Positions 35,677 to 46,951 are shown, counted from the first letter of the stretch. The stretch is 64,000 bases of DNA from Streptomyces sp. NBC_01754 (GCF_035918015.1 NZ_CP109132.1:5828001-5892000), one strand, 5' to 3'. Notes: generated from the sequence alone by a model not told the origin. A program made the numbers and translations.

Positions 35677-37848
35677 TCACGCCTGGACCGCGAGGACCAG
35701 CGGGAACACCCCATCAGCGCCCGCCCGGCGAAGCATTCGGGTCGCCACCGCCAGCGTCCAGCCGGTGTCGGAGAAGTCGTCCACGAGCAGGACGGGCCCG
35801 CCCGCGGCCGCCAACTCCTCGGCCAAGGGCGCCTGCACGACCAGACCTTCGTGCAGCGCTCGCACCCGCTGGGCACTGTTGGTCTGTGAGATACGGAGGT
35901 CCTCGGTGCCCGGAGCAAGGCTCACGGAGCCCAGCAGGGGCATCCGGCCGACCTCGGCGATTCGGCTGCCCAGCGAGTGGACCAGCAGCGGCCGGCGCCG
36001 TGAGGAGACCGTGACGACCCCGGCGGGCCTCGCAGGCGCGTCCGGCCCCCCGGAAGCCCAGCCACCCGGCCCCTTGGCCCAGTCGGCGAGAACGGTGATC
36101 ATGGCGTCGGCCACGTCGTCGGGGACCGGGGCGTCCGCCGCGTCGGCCGCGAGCAGCGGGCGCAGCCTGTTGCCCCAGCCGATGTCGGTCAGGCGGCCGA
36201 GGGCGCGGCCGGGGAAGGACAACTCGCCCGCCGGAACACGCCCTTTGAGGTCCACACCCACCGAGGGAAGCCCGGTGGGCCACATCTTGCGGGGCTCCAG
36301 CTCGACACCCGGACGTCCCAACTCGCCCTGTGCGCCGTCGAGGGCGGCGGTCGAGACCTTGTCGTCGAAGCGCGCCCCCGCGCAGTTGTCGCAGCGCCCG
36401 CACGCGGTGGCCTCCTCGTCGTCCAGCTGACGCCGGAGGAACTCCATACGGCAGCCCGTACCCGAGGCGTAGTCACGCATGGCCTGTTGCTCGGCGGCCC
36501 GCTGCCGGGCGACCCAGGCGTAACGCTCGGCGTCGTAGACCCAGGGCTCGCCGGTGGAGATCCAGCCGCCCTTCACACGCTTCACCGCACCGTCGACGTC
36601 CAGGACCTTCAGCATCGTTTCCAGTCGGGTGCGCCGCAGATCGACCAAGGGCTCCATCGCGGGCAGCGACAGGGGACGGCCCGCCTGGGCGAGGACGTCG
36701 AGCGTGCGGCGCACCTGTTCCTCCGGAGGGAAGGCGACGGACGCGAAGTACTGCCAGATCGCCTCGTCCTCCTTGCCCGGCAGCAGCAGGACTTCGGCGT
36801 GCTCGACGCCACGCCCCGCGCGTCCGACCTGCTGGTAGTAGGCGATGGGGGAGGACGGTGACCCCAGGTGGACGACGAAGCCCAGGTCGGGCTTGTCGAA
36901 GCCCATGCCGAGCGCGGACGTGGCCACCAGGGCCTTGACCCGGTTGGCCAGCAGATCGTCCTCGGCCTGCTGCCGGTCGGCGTTCTCGGTCCGGCCGGTG
37001 TACGAGGAGACCGGGTGGCCGCAGCGGCGCAGATAGGTGGTGACCTCCTCGGCGGCTGCCACCGTGAGCGTGTAGATGATGCCGGAGCCCGGCAGCTCTC
37101 CGAGGTGGTCGCCGAGCCAGGCCAGCCGGTGCGCGGCGCCGGGCAGCCGGAGCACGCCGAGACTCAGGCTCTCCCGGTCCAGGGGACCGCGCAGGACCAG
37201 CGCATCCGTGCCGGCGCCCGTGCCGAGCTGCTCCGCGACGTCGGCGGTCACACGGGCGTTGGCGGTCGCGGTGGTGGCCAGAACCGGCACGCCGGCGGGC
37301 AGATCGGCGAGCATGGTCCGCAGCCGGCGGTAGTCCGGCCGGAAGTCGTGTCCCCAGTCGGAGATGCAGTGTGCCTCGTCGACCACGAGCAGGCCGGTCG
37401 CGGCGGCGAGCTCCGGCAGGACCTGGTCGCGGAAGTCCGGGTTGTTGAGCCGCTCGGGACTCACCAGCAGCACGTCCACCTCACCCGCCGCGACCTCGGC
37501 GCGCACGGTGTCCCATTCCTCGGTGTTCGACGAGTTGATCGTGCGGGCGCTGATTCCCGCCCGGGCTGCCGCGGCCACCTGGTTGCGCATGAGCGCGAGC
37601 AGCGGGGAGACGATGACGGTGGGACCGCCACCCCGCGCGCGCAGCAGCGCCGTCGCCACGAAATACACCGCGGACTTGCCCCACCCGGTCCGCTGCACGA
37701 CCAGGGCCCGCCGCTTGTCGGCGACGAGGGCCTCGATGGCCCGCCACTGGTCCTCGCGCAGCCTCGCGGTGCCCGTGGTGTCCCCGACCAGGCGGGTGAG
37801 TACGGAATCGGCCGAGGCCCTGAGCTCTGCGCGGTCTGCGATGGTCAT
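35677..37848 (-). CDS. RecQ-family DNA helicase fused to a phosphoribosyltransferase-like domain
   Basis: A 723-residue protein. The N-terminal SF2 helicase has [14 protein letters not shown] (Walker A, 52-59), [19 protein letters not shown] (DEAH box with the Rec[11 protein letters not shown] aromatic loop), [22 protein letters not shown] and [11 protein letters not shown] (motif VI). The RecQ zinc module follows: one Cys in [10 protein letters not shown] and three in [10 protein letters not shown]. Instead of an HRDC domain, the C-terminal ~110 residues look like a type I phosphoribosyltransferase: [13 protein letters not shown], then [14 protein letters not shown] (686-699), which fits the PRPP-binding loop. 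ATG 37848 is chosen for its GGGGAC site and because it faces the DUF4192 gene. The helicase assignment is firm; the role of the PRTase part is unknown. Confidence 0.9.
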   Translation of the reverse strand: MTIADRAELRASADSVLTRLVGDTTGTARLREDQWRAIEALVADKRRALVVQRTGWGKSAVYFVATALLRARGGGPTVIVSPLLALMRNQVAAAARAGISARTINSSNTEEWDTVRAEVAAGEVDVLLVSPERLNNPDFRDQVLPELAAATGLLVVDEAHCISDWGHDFRPDYRRLRTMLADLPAGVPVLATTATANARVTADVAEQLGTGAGTDALVLRGPLDRESLSLGVLRLPGAAHRLAWLGDHLGELPGSGIIYTLTVAAAEEVTTYLRRCGHPVSSYTGRTENADRQQAEDDLLANRVKALVATSALGMGFDKPDLGFVVHLGSPSSPIAYYQQVGRAGRGVEHAEVLLLPGKEDEAIWQYFASVAFPPEEQVRRTLDVLAQAGRPLSLPAMEPLVDLRRTRLETMLKVLDVDGAVKRVKGGWISTGEPWVYDAERYAWVARQRAAEQQAMRDYASGTGCRMEFLRRQLDDEEATACGRCDNCAGARFDDKVSTAALDGAQGELGRPGVELEPRKMWPTGLPSVGVDLKGRVPAGELSFPGRALGRLTDIGWGNRLRPLLAADAADAPVPDDVADAMITVLADWAKGPGGWASGGPDAPARPAGVVTVSSRRRPLLVHSLGSRIAEVGRMPLLGSVSLAPGTEDLRISQTNSAQRVRALHEGLVVQAPLAEELAAAGGPVLLVDDFSDTGWTLAVATRMLRRAGADGVFPLVLAVQA

Positions 37849-37898
37849 GTCCCCATGCAACCCGATGCCTGTGACAAACCACGAACGACCGAACCCAA

Positions 37899-37920
37899 CT
37901 GTGGACAACTTTATCCACAG
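37899..37920. promoter_or_regulatory. inverted DnaA-box pair between recQ and DUF4192
   Basis: TGTGGACAA (37900-37908; complement TTGTCCACA, the preferred Streptomyces DnaA box) and TTATCCACA (37911-37919, the classical box) face each other with 2 bases between. Together they form the dyad CTGTGGA-8-TCCACAG. The site lies in a 110-base divergent promoter region. Confidence 0.65.
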
Positions 37921-37958
37921 GGGTCGCGCGAATCTGCGTACCGAGGGACGGTCATCCC

Positions 37959-39320
37959 ATGAACAAGCACCCTGAATCCATCGAACCGGCGGACAAGCAG
38001 CAAATCACCTTGCGCGGTCCCGCCGAGCTGGCCGACGCCCTTCCCTACCTGATGGGTTTCCACCCGGACGACAGCGTGGTCATGGTGGCTCTGCACGGCG
38101 GCAGGGGCCGTTTCGGCGGGCGGCTGAGGATGGGTATCCCCCCGTCGTCGAAGGAGTGGGAGCCGGTCGCGGAACAGCTCGCGCGATGTCTGGTCTCGGG
38201 CAGTGAGCGGCGTGACTCACGGCCTGACGCGATCGTCGCCTTCCTCTGCCAGGACCCCGCCGAGGGTGAGAGTGCCAACCAGGTCATGCAACGGCTGAAG
38301 CCGTTCGCGCAGCGTCTGCGTATCGCCTGCGGCGCGCTCGAGGTACCCGTGCTCGAAGCACTGTGCATCTCCGGCGGCCGCTACTGGTCCTACTGCTGCC
38401 CGGACGAGCGCTGCTGCCCGGCCGAGGGCAATCCGCTCGCGCTGCCGGGCACGACGGTCATGGCCGCGGCGGCGGCCTATGCGGGCATCCAGATGCGTGG
38501 GTCCCTGCGGGACCTGGAGGCGAGGCTCCTGCCCTGGGACACACCGGCCGCGGAGGAGCAGGAACGGGCGCTGGACACGGCCGGGGCCGCGTTGGTGTCC
38601 CGGATCCTCGACGTCCGGGGACGGCACCAGGTGGCCGCCGAGACCCTGGCGCTCGCACAGGAGCTCATCGAACGCCTCCGGCGGGCACCGGCGGCGCCGC
38701 CGGGCGAGGCCGACATCGGTGACGACCGGCTGATCGGTCCGGAGGAGGCCGCCGCGGTCGTCCTCGGCCTTCAGGACAGGGAGACGCGGGACAGGGCGGC
38801 CGAATGGATGGAAGGCCGCGAAGCGGAAGGGGCCCTGCGGCTGTGGCGGGTACTCGCCCGCCGATGCGTCGGTTCGTACGTGGAGCATTCCGCCGCACCG
38901 CTCGCGCTGGCCGGCTGGGTGTCCTGGTCCACCGGTGACGAGCCGGGTGCCCGCGTCGCCCTGGGGCTCGCTCTCCGGGCGGACCCCGACTACACGTTCG
39001 CGCAGCTGCTGCACCAGGCGTGCAACGAGGGGCTGGATCCCGAGACGCTGCGCCGCTGCCTGCGCGGGGAGCGTGGTCTGCGCGCCGCTCCCCGTGACGG
39101 GGAGGGGCACGGAGGCGGGCACGCGGCCCGCGAGGCCCTCCCTCGACGCCCCCGGAGGCGACCCGTGGAAGCCAAGGGCGTGAAGCGGAGGAGGACGGCG
39201 CGGGAGCCGTCCCCGCAACTCCGCCCCGACATGTCCGCTTCCCGCCCGACAGGTCCCCGTCCGGCCACGCTCCGGGCCGACCGGGCACGCCGGCGGCGTG
39301 GTACCCGGAGCGGCCGCTGA
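37959..39320 (+). CDS. DUF4192 domain protein
   Basis: A 453-residue protein with the DUF4192 domain in its first ~330 residues: [32 protein letters not shown] opens it, with [29 protein letters not shown] (a Cys-rich block) in the middle and an [40 protein letters not shown] region near the end of the domain. The last ~90 residues are Arg/Pro-rich and look disordered. The family is actinobacterial and without a known reaction. ATG 37959 follows GAGGGA. It is divergent from recQ; the shared control region holds the DnaA-box dyad. Confidence 0.88.
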   Translation: MNKHPESIEPADKQQITLRGPAELADALPYLMGFHPDDSVVMVALHGGRGRFGGRLRMGIPPSSKEWEPVAEQLARCLVSGSERRDSRPDAIVAFLCQDPAEGESANQVMQRLKPFAQRLRIACGALEVPVLEALCISGGRYWSYCCPDERCCPAEGNPLALPGTTVMAAAAAYAGIQMRGSLRDLEARLLPWDTPAAEEQERALDTAGAALVSRILDVRGRHQVAAETLALAQELIERLRRAPAAPPGEADIGDDRLIGPEEAAAVVLGLQDRETRDRAAEWMEGREAEGALRLWRVLARRCVGSYVEHSAAPLALAGWVSWSTGDEPGARVALGLALRADPDYTFAQLLHQACNEGLDPETLRRCLRGERGLRAAPRDGEGHGGGHAAREALPRRPRRRPVEAKGVKRRRTAREPSPQLRPDMSASRPTGPRPATLRADRARRRRGTRSGR

Positions 39321-39785
39321 GGGACGAGGCATGAGGGGCGGGGCACCACGCGCCGGGCGGCTGCGGCGAGCCGGGAGGAATCTCGACGCCGGGAGGAACG
39401 CGAGGTCTCACGGCCTCCGTCGACGGGCGACGGGCGACGGGACCGGAGGGTGCACCCACCGGCCGGGTGGAACGGGCGGTGCGGCAGCGGTGCCGGAGGC
39501 TCGGCGGTGATCTCCACGGTCCCCGGGAGCCGCCGACGCGTCTGCGCTGGGCAGGCCCGCCGAGTCCGTGGCCGGCCCTCCAGTCCGCAGCACCGCCGTC
39601 AGCACAGGACCGGGTACTTCAGGTCGCTGCTTCGGACGCCGCCGCCGGGCACCACCCGCCCCCTGCCGTCCGCCGGCTGCTGCCGGCCGGGCACCGTCCG
39701 CCGCTCGGCGAGAGTCGTCTCCTGGACCGGAGACCGAGATCGCGAAGGGAGTGTTTATCGTCAGGCAGACGACTATGATTTCGGC
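39321..39785. other. gap upstream of the Nudix regulator
   Basis: No gene is supported over 465 bases. Several G/C-rich frames are open but without codon-position consistency or start signals. The right end holds a short A/T-richer segment with a candidate operator. Confidence 0.55.
39758..39772. promoter_or_regulatory. candidate NrtR-type operator
   Basis: TCGTCAGGCAGACGA is a 5-bp inverted repeat with a 5-base spacer in a locally A/T-richer segment (TTTATCGTCAGG... to ...GACTATGATT), 14 bases upstream of the Nudix regulator ATG, where an autoregulatory site would be expected. Confidence 0.4.
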
Positions 39786-40550
39786 ATGCCGCCCTACGAC
39801 CCGTCGACCTTCCCGCCCTTCGCCGTCACCGTCGACCTGGTTGTGCTCACGGTGCGCCGTCACGCGCTCTGCGCTCTGGTGGTGCGCCGTGGTGAGTCGC
39901 CCTTCCAGGGCAGATGGGCGCTGCCGGGTGGATTCGTCAGAGCCGACGAGGACCTCGGCGAGGCCGCGGCGCGCGAGCTCGCCGAGGAGACCGGTCTCCG
40001 GACGCACGATCCGGCCGTCCCAGCCGCGGGCAACGGCGCCCATCTCGAGCAGTTGGCCACCTACGGCGCCCCCGCCCGCGATCCCCGGATGCGGGTCGTC
40101 AGCGTCGCGCACCTCGCCCTGGCTCCCGACCTTCCCGCGCCCCGCGCCGGTGGTGACGCGAACAGCGCGCGCTGGGCAGCCGTCGGTGATCTGCTCGGGG
40201 CGGAGGGCGGCTTCGGCCGGGAGGGCGAGCAGCCGACCCCGTTGGCGTTCGACCACGCCCGCATCCTCGACGACGGGGTGGAGCGTGCTCGCTCCAAGAT
40301 CGAGTACTCCTCGCTCGCCACCGCGTTCTGCCCGCCCGAGTTCACCGTCGGCGAGCTGCGACGGGTCTACGAGGCGGTGTGGGGCGTGGTGCTGGACCCG
40401 CGGAACTTCCACCGCAAGGTCACCGGCACCCCGGGTTTCCTCGTGCCGTCCGGAGGGACCACCACGCGGCAGGGCGGCCGTCCGGCGCAGTTGTTCAGGG
40501 CGGGCTCCGCCACCGTACTCAATCCTCCGATGCTGCGGCCCGAAGTCTGA
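39786..40550 (+). CDS. Nudix hydrolase-like transcriptional regulator, NrtR type
   Basis: A 254-residue protein. The N-terminal Nudix domain (about 10-150) begins FAVTVDLVVLTVRRHALCALVVRRGESPFQGRWALPGGFV. The Nudix box reads GFVRADEDLGEAAARELAEETG, which keeps the REL.EE core, so hydrolysis cannot be excluded. The C-terminal winged-helix part (FTVGELRRVYEAVWGVVLDPRNFHRKV) is typical of NrtR, which senses ADP-ribose and controls NAD synthesis and salvage genes. ATG 39786 lacks a clear ribosome site, so the mRNA may be nearly leaderless. No NAD genes lie near; autoregulation through the upstream repeat is inferred. Confidence 0.85.
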   Translation: MPPYDPSTFPPFAVTVDLVVLTVRRHALCALVVRRGESPFQGRWALPGGFVRADEDLGEAAARELAEETGLRTHDPAVPAAGNGAHLEQLATYGAPARDPRMRVVSVAHLALAPDLPAPRAGGDANSARWAAVGDLLGAEGGFGREGEQPTPLAFDHARILDDGVERARSKIEYSSLATAFCPPEFTVGELRRVYEAVWGVVLDPRNFHRKVTGTPGFLVPSGGTTTRQGGRPAQLFRAGSATVLNPPMLRPEV

Positions 40551-40565
40551 TCTTCCGACTTTCAT

Positions 40566-40588
40566 GCCGGATGGCACCCCCATCCGGC
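40566..40588 (+). terminator. hairpin after the Nudix regulator
   Basis: A perfect 9-bp stem GCCGGATGG / CCATCCGGC with loop CACCC, followed by CCTTCTCG, 16 bases after the stop. Confidence 0.75.
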
Positions 40589-40724
40589 CCTTCTCGTCCG
40601 GGCGTTGATCGGACATGAGGACACCCGCCGAGGCAGAGCTGCAACAAAAGTCCGAAATGTCGCGTTATCTTGCAGGAGTACCCCGCCCTGCCGCCGAGCG
40701 GTCTCACCCTCCGCGAGAGAAGCG

Positions 40725-42467
40725 ATGCTCCAGGCCATCGGACTCACCAGCGCCCCCGGCCGCGACCGGCCTCCCGTCGTGGACGACTTGACCTTCGAAG
40801 CCCCACCCGGCCGCGTCACCGTGCTCCTCGGTGCTCCCGGCTCCGGTAAGACCACCGCCCTGCGGCTGATGCTCGAGCTCGAACCCGGGCGCGGCGTCAC
40901 CTACTTCCGGGGCCGCCCCCTGCACCGCATCGGTCACCCCGCGCGGGAGGTCGGCGTACTGCTCGGAGACGTGCCCGGCCATCCGGGACGCACGACCCGC
41001 GGCCAGCTCCGCATGCTCTGCGCCGCTGCGGGGGTCTCCGCGGCACGCGCCGACGAACTGCTCGAGGTCGTCGGTCTGGCGGGACTCGGGGACCAGCGCA
41101 TCGGGACCCTCTCGGCAGGCATGGACCGCAGGCTCGGCCTCGCATCGGCCCTCCTGGGGGACCCCCACACCCTTGTGCTGGACGAGCCCGCCGGGGGCCT
41201 CTCTCCGCGCGAGAGGAGCTGGATGCACGGACTGCTGCGGGCCCACGCCGCCGAGGGCGGCACGGTCCTGCACACCACCAGCGACCCCAAGGAGGCCGCG
41301 GCCACGGCTGACCGGGTGGTCACCATCGATGACGGACGCCTGGTCGCCGACCAGGCGGTCGCCGACTTCTCCCGGACCCGGCTGCGCCCCCGTGTCGCGG
41401 TGCGGACGCCGCACGCCGCCAGGCTGGCGGCCGTGGTCAGCCGGGAGGCGAGGGCGGCCCGGCGCTCCGTCGAGGTGGTCACCGAGGACGGCAGCCGCCT
41501 GTCGGTCTACGGCAGCAGTTGCGCGGAGATCGGGGACGCGGCGTACCGCCACGGGGTCCCCGTGCACCAGCTCGCCGACGAGACCGGGGACGCGGGACCG
41601 GTCGCCGACCCCGCCGCCGCGGCGCGTGCCGTGCCGAGGTCCGCCTCGGCCGTGGCGATCTCGAGGCTTCCGCCCCCGATCTCCGTACGCCCCGCCCGCG
41701 GGCCGCTGCGGCCCCTCCGCTACGAGCTGCGCCGTCTCTTCGGTGTCAGGACAACCACCCTGGTTCTCACCGGTGTTCTGATGCTCTCGGCGTGCGTCTC
41801 CGTCCTGCTCGCCCGCTCGGGCCGGACCCCGCTGCCCGATCTGCTGGTCGCCTGGCCCGACCTGCTGCCGCTGCCGCCGGCCGCGTTCGGCGCCGGCCTC
41901 CTCGGAGCGCTCTCCTTCGGCGACGAGTACCGGTATCCGGCGCTCGCCGCGGGGCGGGGGACCGTTCCCCGCCGTCTGGGGCTGCTGCTGGCCAAGCTGA
42001 CGGTCTCCGGTGGTGTCGCGCTGCTGCTCGCACTGCTCTCCGTGCTCGTGGACGCGGAGGCCCTGCGCCTCGTGTACGGCGCCGACGCGGTGGGCGTACC
42101 GGCGAACGCGGTCCCGCTCGCCGTGAGTTGGGTCGCCCTGTCGGTGGGCTGCGCCTGGGCGGGGCTCTTCGCGGCAGGTGTCTTCCGGATGGCGGTGGCC
42201 GGGATCGCGGCGGTCCTCGCCGTTCCCGTCCTCGTCGTTCCACTGGTGCAGAAGCTGCTCGCCGGGCCGTCCGCGCGCTCGGTCACCGGGCTGCCGGCCG
42301 GACTGCGCGAACTCGCCTGGCTGCAATGGCCGTACGAGGTGGACCGGTGGGCCATGGCGGTGGTGCGGGTCGTGGCCCATCCCGTGGGCGTGGCCCTCTC
42401 CCTGTCGTTGACGGTCCTGGTCTGTGCGTATGTGTTCACCGGCCTGCGAGGGAGGGCGCGTTGGTGA
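40725..42467 (+). CDS. ABC transporter, ATPase and permease in one polypeptide
   Basis: A 580-residue protein with the nucleotide-binding domain first: Walker A GAPGSGKTTAL, signature LSAGMDRRLGLASALL (LSAGM for LSGGQ), Walker B TLVLDEPAGGLSP, H-loop region HTTSDPKEA. After a ~90-residue linker, about six hydrophobic segments follow (from LVLTGVLMLSACVSVLLA to GVALSLSLTVLVCAYVFTG). NBD-then-TMD order in one chain is ABC2-like rather than the usual TMD-NBD exporter; as a half transporter it should dimerise. ATG 40725 follows GAGAGAAG. Cargo unknown. It lies upstream of whiH in the same direction with a 160-base gap. Confidence 0.82.
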   Translation: MLQAIGLTSAPGRDRPPVVDDLTFEAPPGRVTVLLGAPGSGKTTALRLMLELEPGRGVTYFRGRPLHRIGHPAREVGVLLGDVPGHPGRTTRGQLRMLCAAAGVSAARADELLEVVGLAGLGDQRIGTLSAGMDRRLGLASALLGDPHTLVLDEPAGGLSPRERSWMHGLLRAHAAEGGTVLHTTSDPKEAAATADRVVTIDDGRLVADQAVADFSRTRLRPRVAVRTPHAARLAAVVSREARAARRSVEVVTEDGSRLSVYGSSCAEIGDAAYRHGVPVHQLADETGDAGPVADPAAAARAVPRSASAVAISRLPPPISVRPARGPLRPLRYELRRLFGVRTTTLVLTGVLMLSACVSVLLARSGRTPLPDLLVAWPDLLPLPPAAFGAGLLGALSFGDEYRYPALAAGRGTVPRRLGLLLAKLTVSGGVALLLALLSVLVDAEALRLVYGADAVGVPANAVPLAVSWVALSVGCAWAGLFAAGVFRMAVAGIAAVLAVPVLVVPLVQKLLAGPSARSVTGLPAGLRELAWLQWPYEVDRWAMAVVRVVAHPVGVALSLSLTVLVCAYVFTGLRGRARW

Positions 42468-42527
42468 GCATACTGATCTGACAAAAAGACGATCGTTCCG
42501 CAACTCCCTGGGAAACGCGCGATTTCG

Positions 42528-42535
42528 ACCGATAA
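42528..42535 (+). promoter_or_regulatory. candidate sigma-WhiG -10 element of whiH
   Basis: ACCGATAA matches the WhiG -10 consensus GCCGATAA at 7 of 8 positions, ~93 bases before the whiH start. whiH of S. coelicolor is WhiG-dependent. The matching -35 (TAAA) is not clear here. Confidence 0.4.
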
Positions 42536-42627
42536 CGCGTCAATTGTGAGGCGAGTGCCGATCACCCTTTCGTGTGCTTTTCACCAAAGACCTCAAGCGG
42601 CGGGTGGGCCGCGCCGACAAAGGATGC

Positions 42628-43515
42628 GTGAGTACCCTTGCGCACACCATGATGACCGCCGCCCGCTCCGCCGATTCCGGCCTCGCCGGACCGGGCGAAA
42701 TCGACCGCTACCCCTACACGGAGCCGCCGGCCGGCGAGCGTGCCGCCCTGCGTTCCTGGGGCGGCGCCGATTCCGAACTGGGGCGGGCGGGCCGACGTGG
42801 AGCCGCCGGCCGCGGCCGTGGGCTCCACGGTCAACTGGTCCAGCAGCTGGGCCAGATGATCGTTTCGGGTGACCTCGGTGCCGACCGGCCGCTCGTTCCG
42901 GAGGAGATCGGCCAGCGATTCGAGGTCTCCCGCACCGTCGTCAGGGAGTCGCTGCGTGTGCTTGAGGCGAAGGGGCTGGTCAGCGCCCGTCCCAACGTCG
43001 GCACCCGGGTCCGCCCGGTCAGCGACTGGAACCTCCTGGACCCCGACATCATCGAATGGAGGGCCTTCGGGCCCCAGCGGGACGACCAGCGCCGCGAGCT
43101 GACCGACCTGCGGTGGACCATCGAGCCGCTGGCGGCCCGGCTCGCGGCCGAGCACGGGCGCGAGGACATCCAGCAGCGACTCGGCGACATGATCGAGATC
43201 ATGGGCCACGCGATGGGGCAGGGGGACGCCCTCACGTTCTCCCGCGCCGACGGGGAGTTCCACGCCCTGCTCATCCAGGCGGCCGGCAACCGCATGCTCG
43301 AGCACCTCTCCGGGATCGTCTCCGCGGCCCTGCACGTCTCCGGCGGGCCCGTCATGGGCTGCGACCGGCCCGGCGAGGCTTCGCTCGGACACCACGCGCG
43401 CATCGTCGAGGCACTCGCCTCGGGCGACGCCACCGCGGCCGAGGCGGCCATGCGTGAGCTGCTCGTCGGCAATCCGGACGTGGAGCGAGTCGTCCCGGCT
43501 CCCCGCGAGCACTGA
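42628..43515 (+). CDS. whiH: sporulation regulator WhiH (GntR/FadR family)
   Basis: A 295-residue GntR-family regulator. After a ~75-residue Ala/Arg-rich extension, the winged helix is LHGQLVQQLGQMIVSGDLG ... EIGQRFEVSRTVVRESLRVLEAKGLV. The FadR-type effector domain (about 150-270) has DLRWTIEPLAARLAA, DGEFHALLIQAAGNRMLEHL and HHARIVEALASGDATAAEAAM, whose Asp and His residues form the FCD metal/ligand site. The GTG start after AAAGGA gives the length I recall for S. coelicolor WhiH, and hrdB is immediately downstream as in that genome. WhiH acts in late aerial-hypha development, affecting septation. Confidence 0.87.
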   Translation: MSTLAHTMMTAARSADSGLAGPGEIDRYPYTEPPAGERAALRSWGGADSELGRAGRRGAAGRGRGLHGQLVQQLGQMIVSGDLGADRPLVPEEIGQRFEVSRTVVRESLRVLEAKGLVSARPNVGTRVRPVSDWNLLDPDIIEWRAFGPQRDDQRRELTDLRWTIEPLAARLAAEHGREDIQQRLGDMIEIMGHAMGQGDALTFSRADGEFHALLIQAAGNRMLEHLSGIVSAALHVSGGPVMGCDRPGEASLGHHARIVEALASGDATAAEAAMRELLVGNPDVERVVPAPREH

Positions 43516-43833
43516 GCACAGCACGGCCGGGGTGCGCGCACATGCCGTCGGGCCTCGTGGGCCCGGCGGCACAATTGTGTGGATAGATGACGCCTGGTTG
43601 AGTTTGTCGTGTGTGGGGTGTGACTGGGGCCACGTGAAACGGCCGTAACACTCCTGGAGACAGTGCGATGACTTAAGAGGTGACCGTCGCGGAAGGAATA
43701 CAGCAGCCACACAGTGTGCTGTGCAGTTCTGCGGCCAAGCCCGCGCCGTCGGCGACATCCCCAGCCGCCGGTCGTCGGTTCGAGCCCTCCGGGCCGGACC
43801 GGAAGCCGTTTCCATCGTTCCGAGAGGTTGTTC
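43516..43833. promoter_or_regulatory. hrdB leader and promoter region
   Basis: This 318-base non-coding region holds the candidate ShbA-type promoter (43645-43671) and a ~155-base 5' leader before the hrdB GTG. TTGTGTGGAT and TTGAGTTTGTCG near 43573-43606 may belong to further promoters. No gene is seen. Confidence 0.6.
43645..43671 (+). promoter_or_regulatory. candidate ECF (sigma-ShbA) promoter of hrdB
   Basis: GTAACA (43645-43650) and CGATGA (43666-43671), 15 bases apart, resemble the promoter of hrdB recognised by the ECF sigma factor ShbA in S. griseus (GTAACC / CGATGA, from memory). Confidence 0.55.
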
Positions 43834-45381
<1,548 letters not shown>

Positions 45382-45382
45382 G

Positions 45383-46926
45383 CCCAATGCCGTTCGGTTA
45401 GCCGTCTGGCGGGTTTGGCAATGCGTTGATCTCGATATGGACGGCGGTTCTGTGGGTTCGGTGGTCGGTGTGGCGGCCGACGGCGCGGTACTTGGAGCTG
45501 ATCGCTCGTTTCTTCACGCGGGGCCGGGACCGGTCTCGGCGGGCGGGTAGGAGGCCGTTGAGTATGGCGGTGCCGATCTGTCCGACGAGGTCGGTCTGGG
45601 CGTGGGGGATGATGCCGGCGGCCCGGATGATCTGGTCACGTGCTGTGTTCAGCGCGATGGTGAATGCGGCGCGGTCGGGGTCGATGTCGGGCCGGTGCAG
45701 GACGGCGTCGCTCATCGCGGTGCGTAGTGCCTGGTAGGCGACCAGAAGTGCCCAGGTCTCCTGGGTGACGGCCGCCGGGTGGCGGCCGCGCAGGACTCTG
45801 CCGCCGAGGATGGCCGATTTCAGCTCGCAGTAGCTGGTCTCGATCTCCCAGCGCTCTCGGTAGAGCCTGACCAGGGCGGTGGCGGGTGCTTCGTCGGGGT
45901 CGAGCAGGCTGGTGACCAGCCGGTAGGTGCTGTGGGTGGCGGTGTGTTCGCTGGTGCTGTCGGCAGGGGTGAGGGTGAGGGTGGCCTCAATGACACGGAC
46001 GGGGACTTCACCTATGCGGGACAGGAACGTGCCGTCGGGCAGACGGCGCAGGATCGGCAGCTTGAGCGCTGTGCTGTGGGTCTTGGCCCGGATAAGGAAG
46101 TCCGCGCCCGTGGATGCGACCGTGTCCACGAACCTGGTGGCTGAGAAGTTTCGGTCACCCAGCAGCAGCATCCCGCGCCGGAGTGCTCTGGTCGTGCCCG
46201 CGCCTGTGACCAGGTCACGGGCGTAGGTCAGCTCGCCGGTCACGTCGGTGCCGAAGACGGCGTCCATGAGGGTTCGGGTCCCGCAGGCCGTCAGCGTGAC
46301 CAGACGCAGCATCGGGTAACCAGCCGGGCCCGTTCGGTCCGGCCTTCGCCTTGGGGAACACCGACAGGTTCGCGGGCGTGTCCGGCAGCGCGATCTGGGC
46401 CCCATCGATCGCGACCACCAGCCTGCCCGCGAACCGTGTCACCTGTGTCGCGGTCACCGCTGCGGGGCCTTTGACCAGATCGAACAGTGCTTTCAACGGT
46501 CTGGGGCCGACCCGCCGCATCGCAGCCGTGATCGATGAAGGCGCCGGTACAGGCAGCGGCACAGGCAGCGAGGCGTTCAGCCGGGACCAGATTCCCGTCC
46601 AGCCCGTCCCGGTGAACAGCGCGCCTGCGAGCAGGAGGTAGACCACCACCCGCGACGGCAGCCGCCGCACCCGATGCTGCAGACCACCCGCGGACGCGAG
46701 TGCCTCGTCGACAAGATCGAACGGAACAACCTGGGTCAACTCGCCCAGGTGCCCCACGGCAAACACACCGGGAGCATGCGTAATGACAGAATCAGACACT
46801 GCAGCCCTTGCAGAGGAACACGAGTCTTGGCGGACCCGAGAACCACTACAAGGGCTGCACCCGTATCACCAGCCGAAACGCCGAGAGTTGCACCGCCGAA
46901 CGAACCCCTAACCGAACGGCATTGGG
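45383..46926. mobile_element. IS4-family insertion sequence at the hrdB stop codon
   Basis: A 1.54-kb element with 19-bp perfect terminal inverted repeats: CCCAATGCCGTTCGGTTAG (45383-45401) and its complement (46908-46926). It carries one frameshifted transposase on the minus strand and is flanked by a GGACTAGG duplication (6-8 bp). Intact repeats and duplication show a recent insertion. Joining the flanks restores hrdB followed directly by its hairpin. Confidence 0.95.
45398..46799 (-). pseudogene. IS4-family transposase, frameshifted
   Basis: The N-terminal part (from ATG 46799: MSDSVITHAPGVFAVGHLGE) holds the first catalytic Asp in VVAIDGAQIALPD and runs to about 46320. Homology continues in the next frame from GPAGYPMLRLVTLTACGTRT, with the second Asp in LLLGDRNFSATRF and a perfect IS4 YREK signature (YRERWEIETSYCELK), ending at 45398 inside the terminal repeat. 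An extra base in a GGGCCC tract near 46325 accounts for the shift: removing one C joins NGP to AGYP. All catalytic residues are otherwise present. A programmed frameshift is possible but no slippery heptamer is seen. Confidence 0.85.
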
Positions 46927-46951
46927 ACTAGGCCGCCTCGCGGAGACACAG

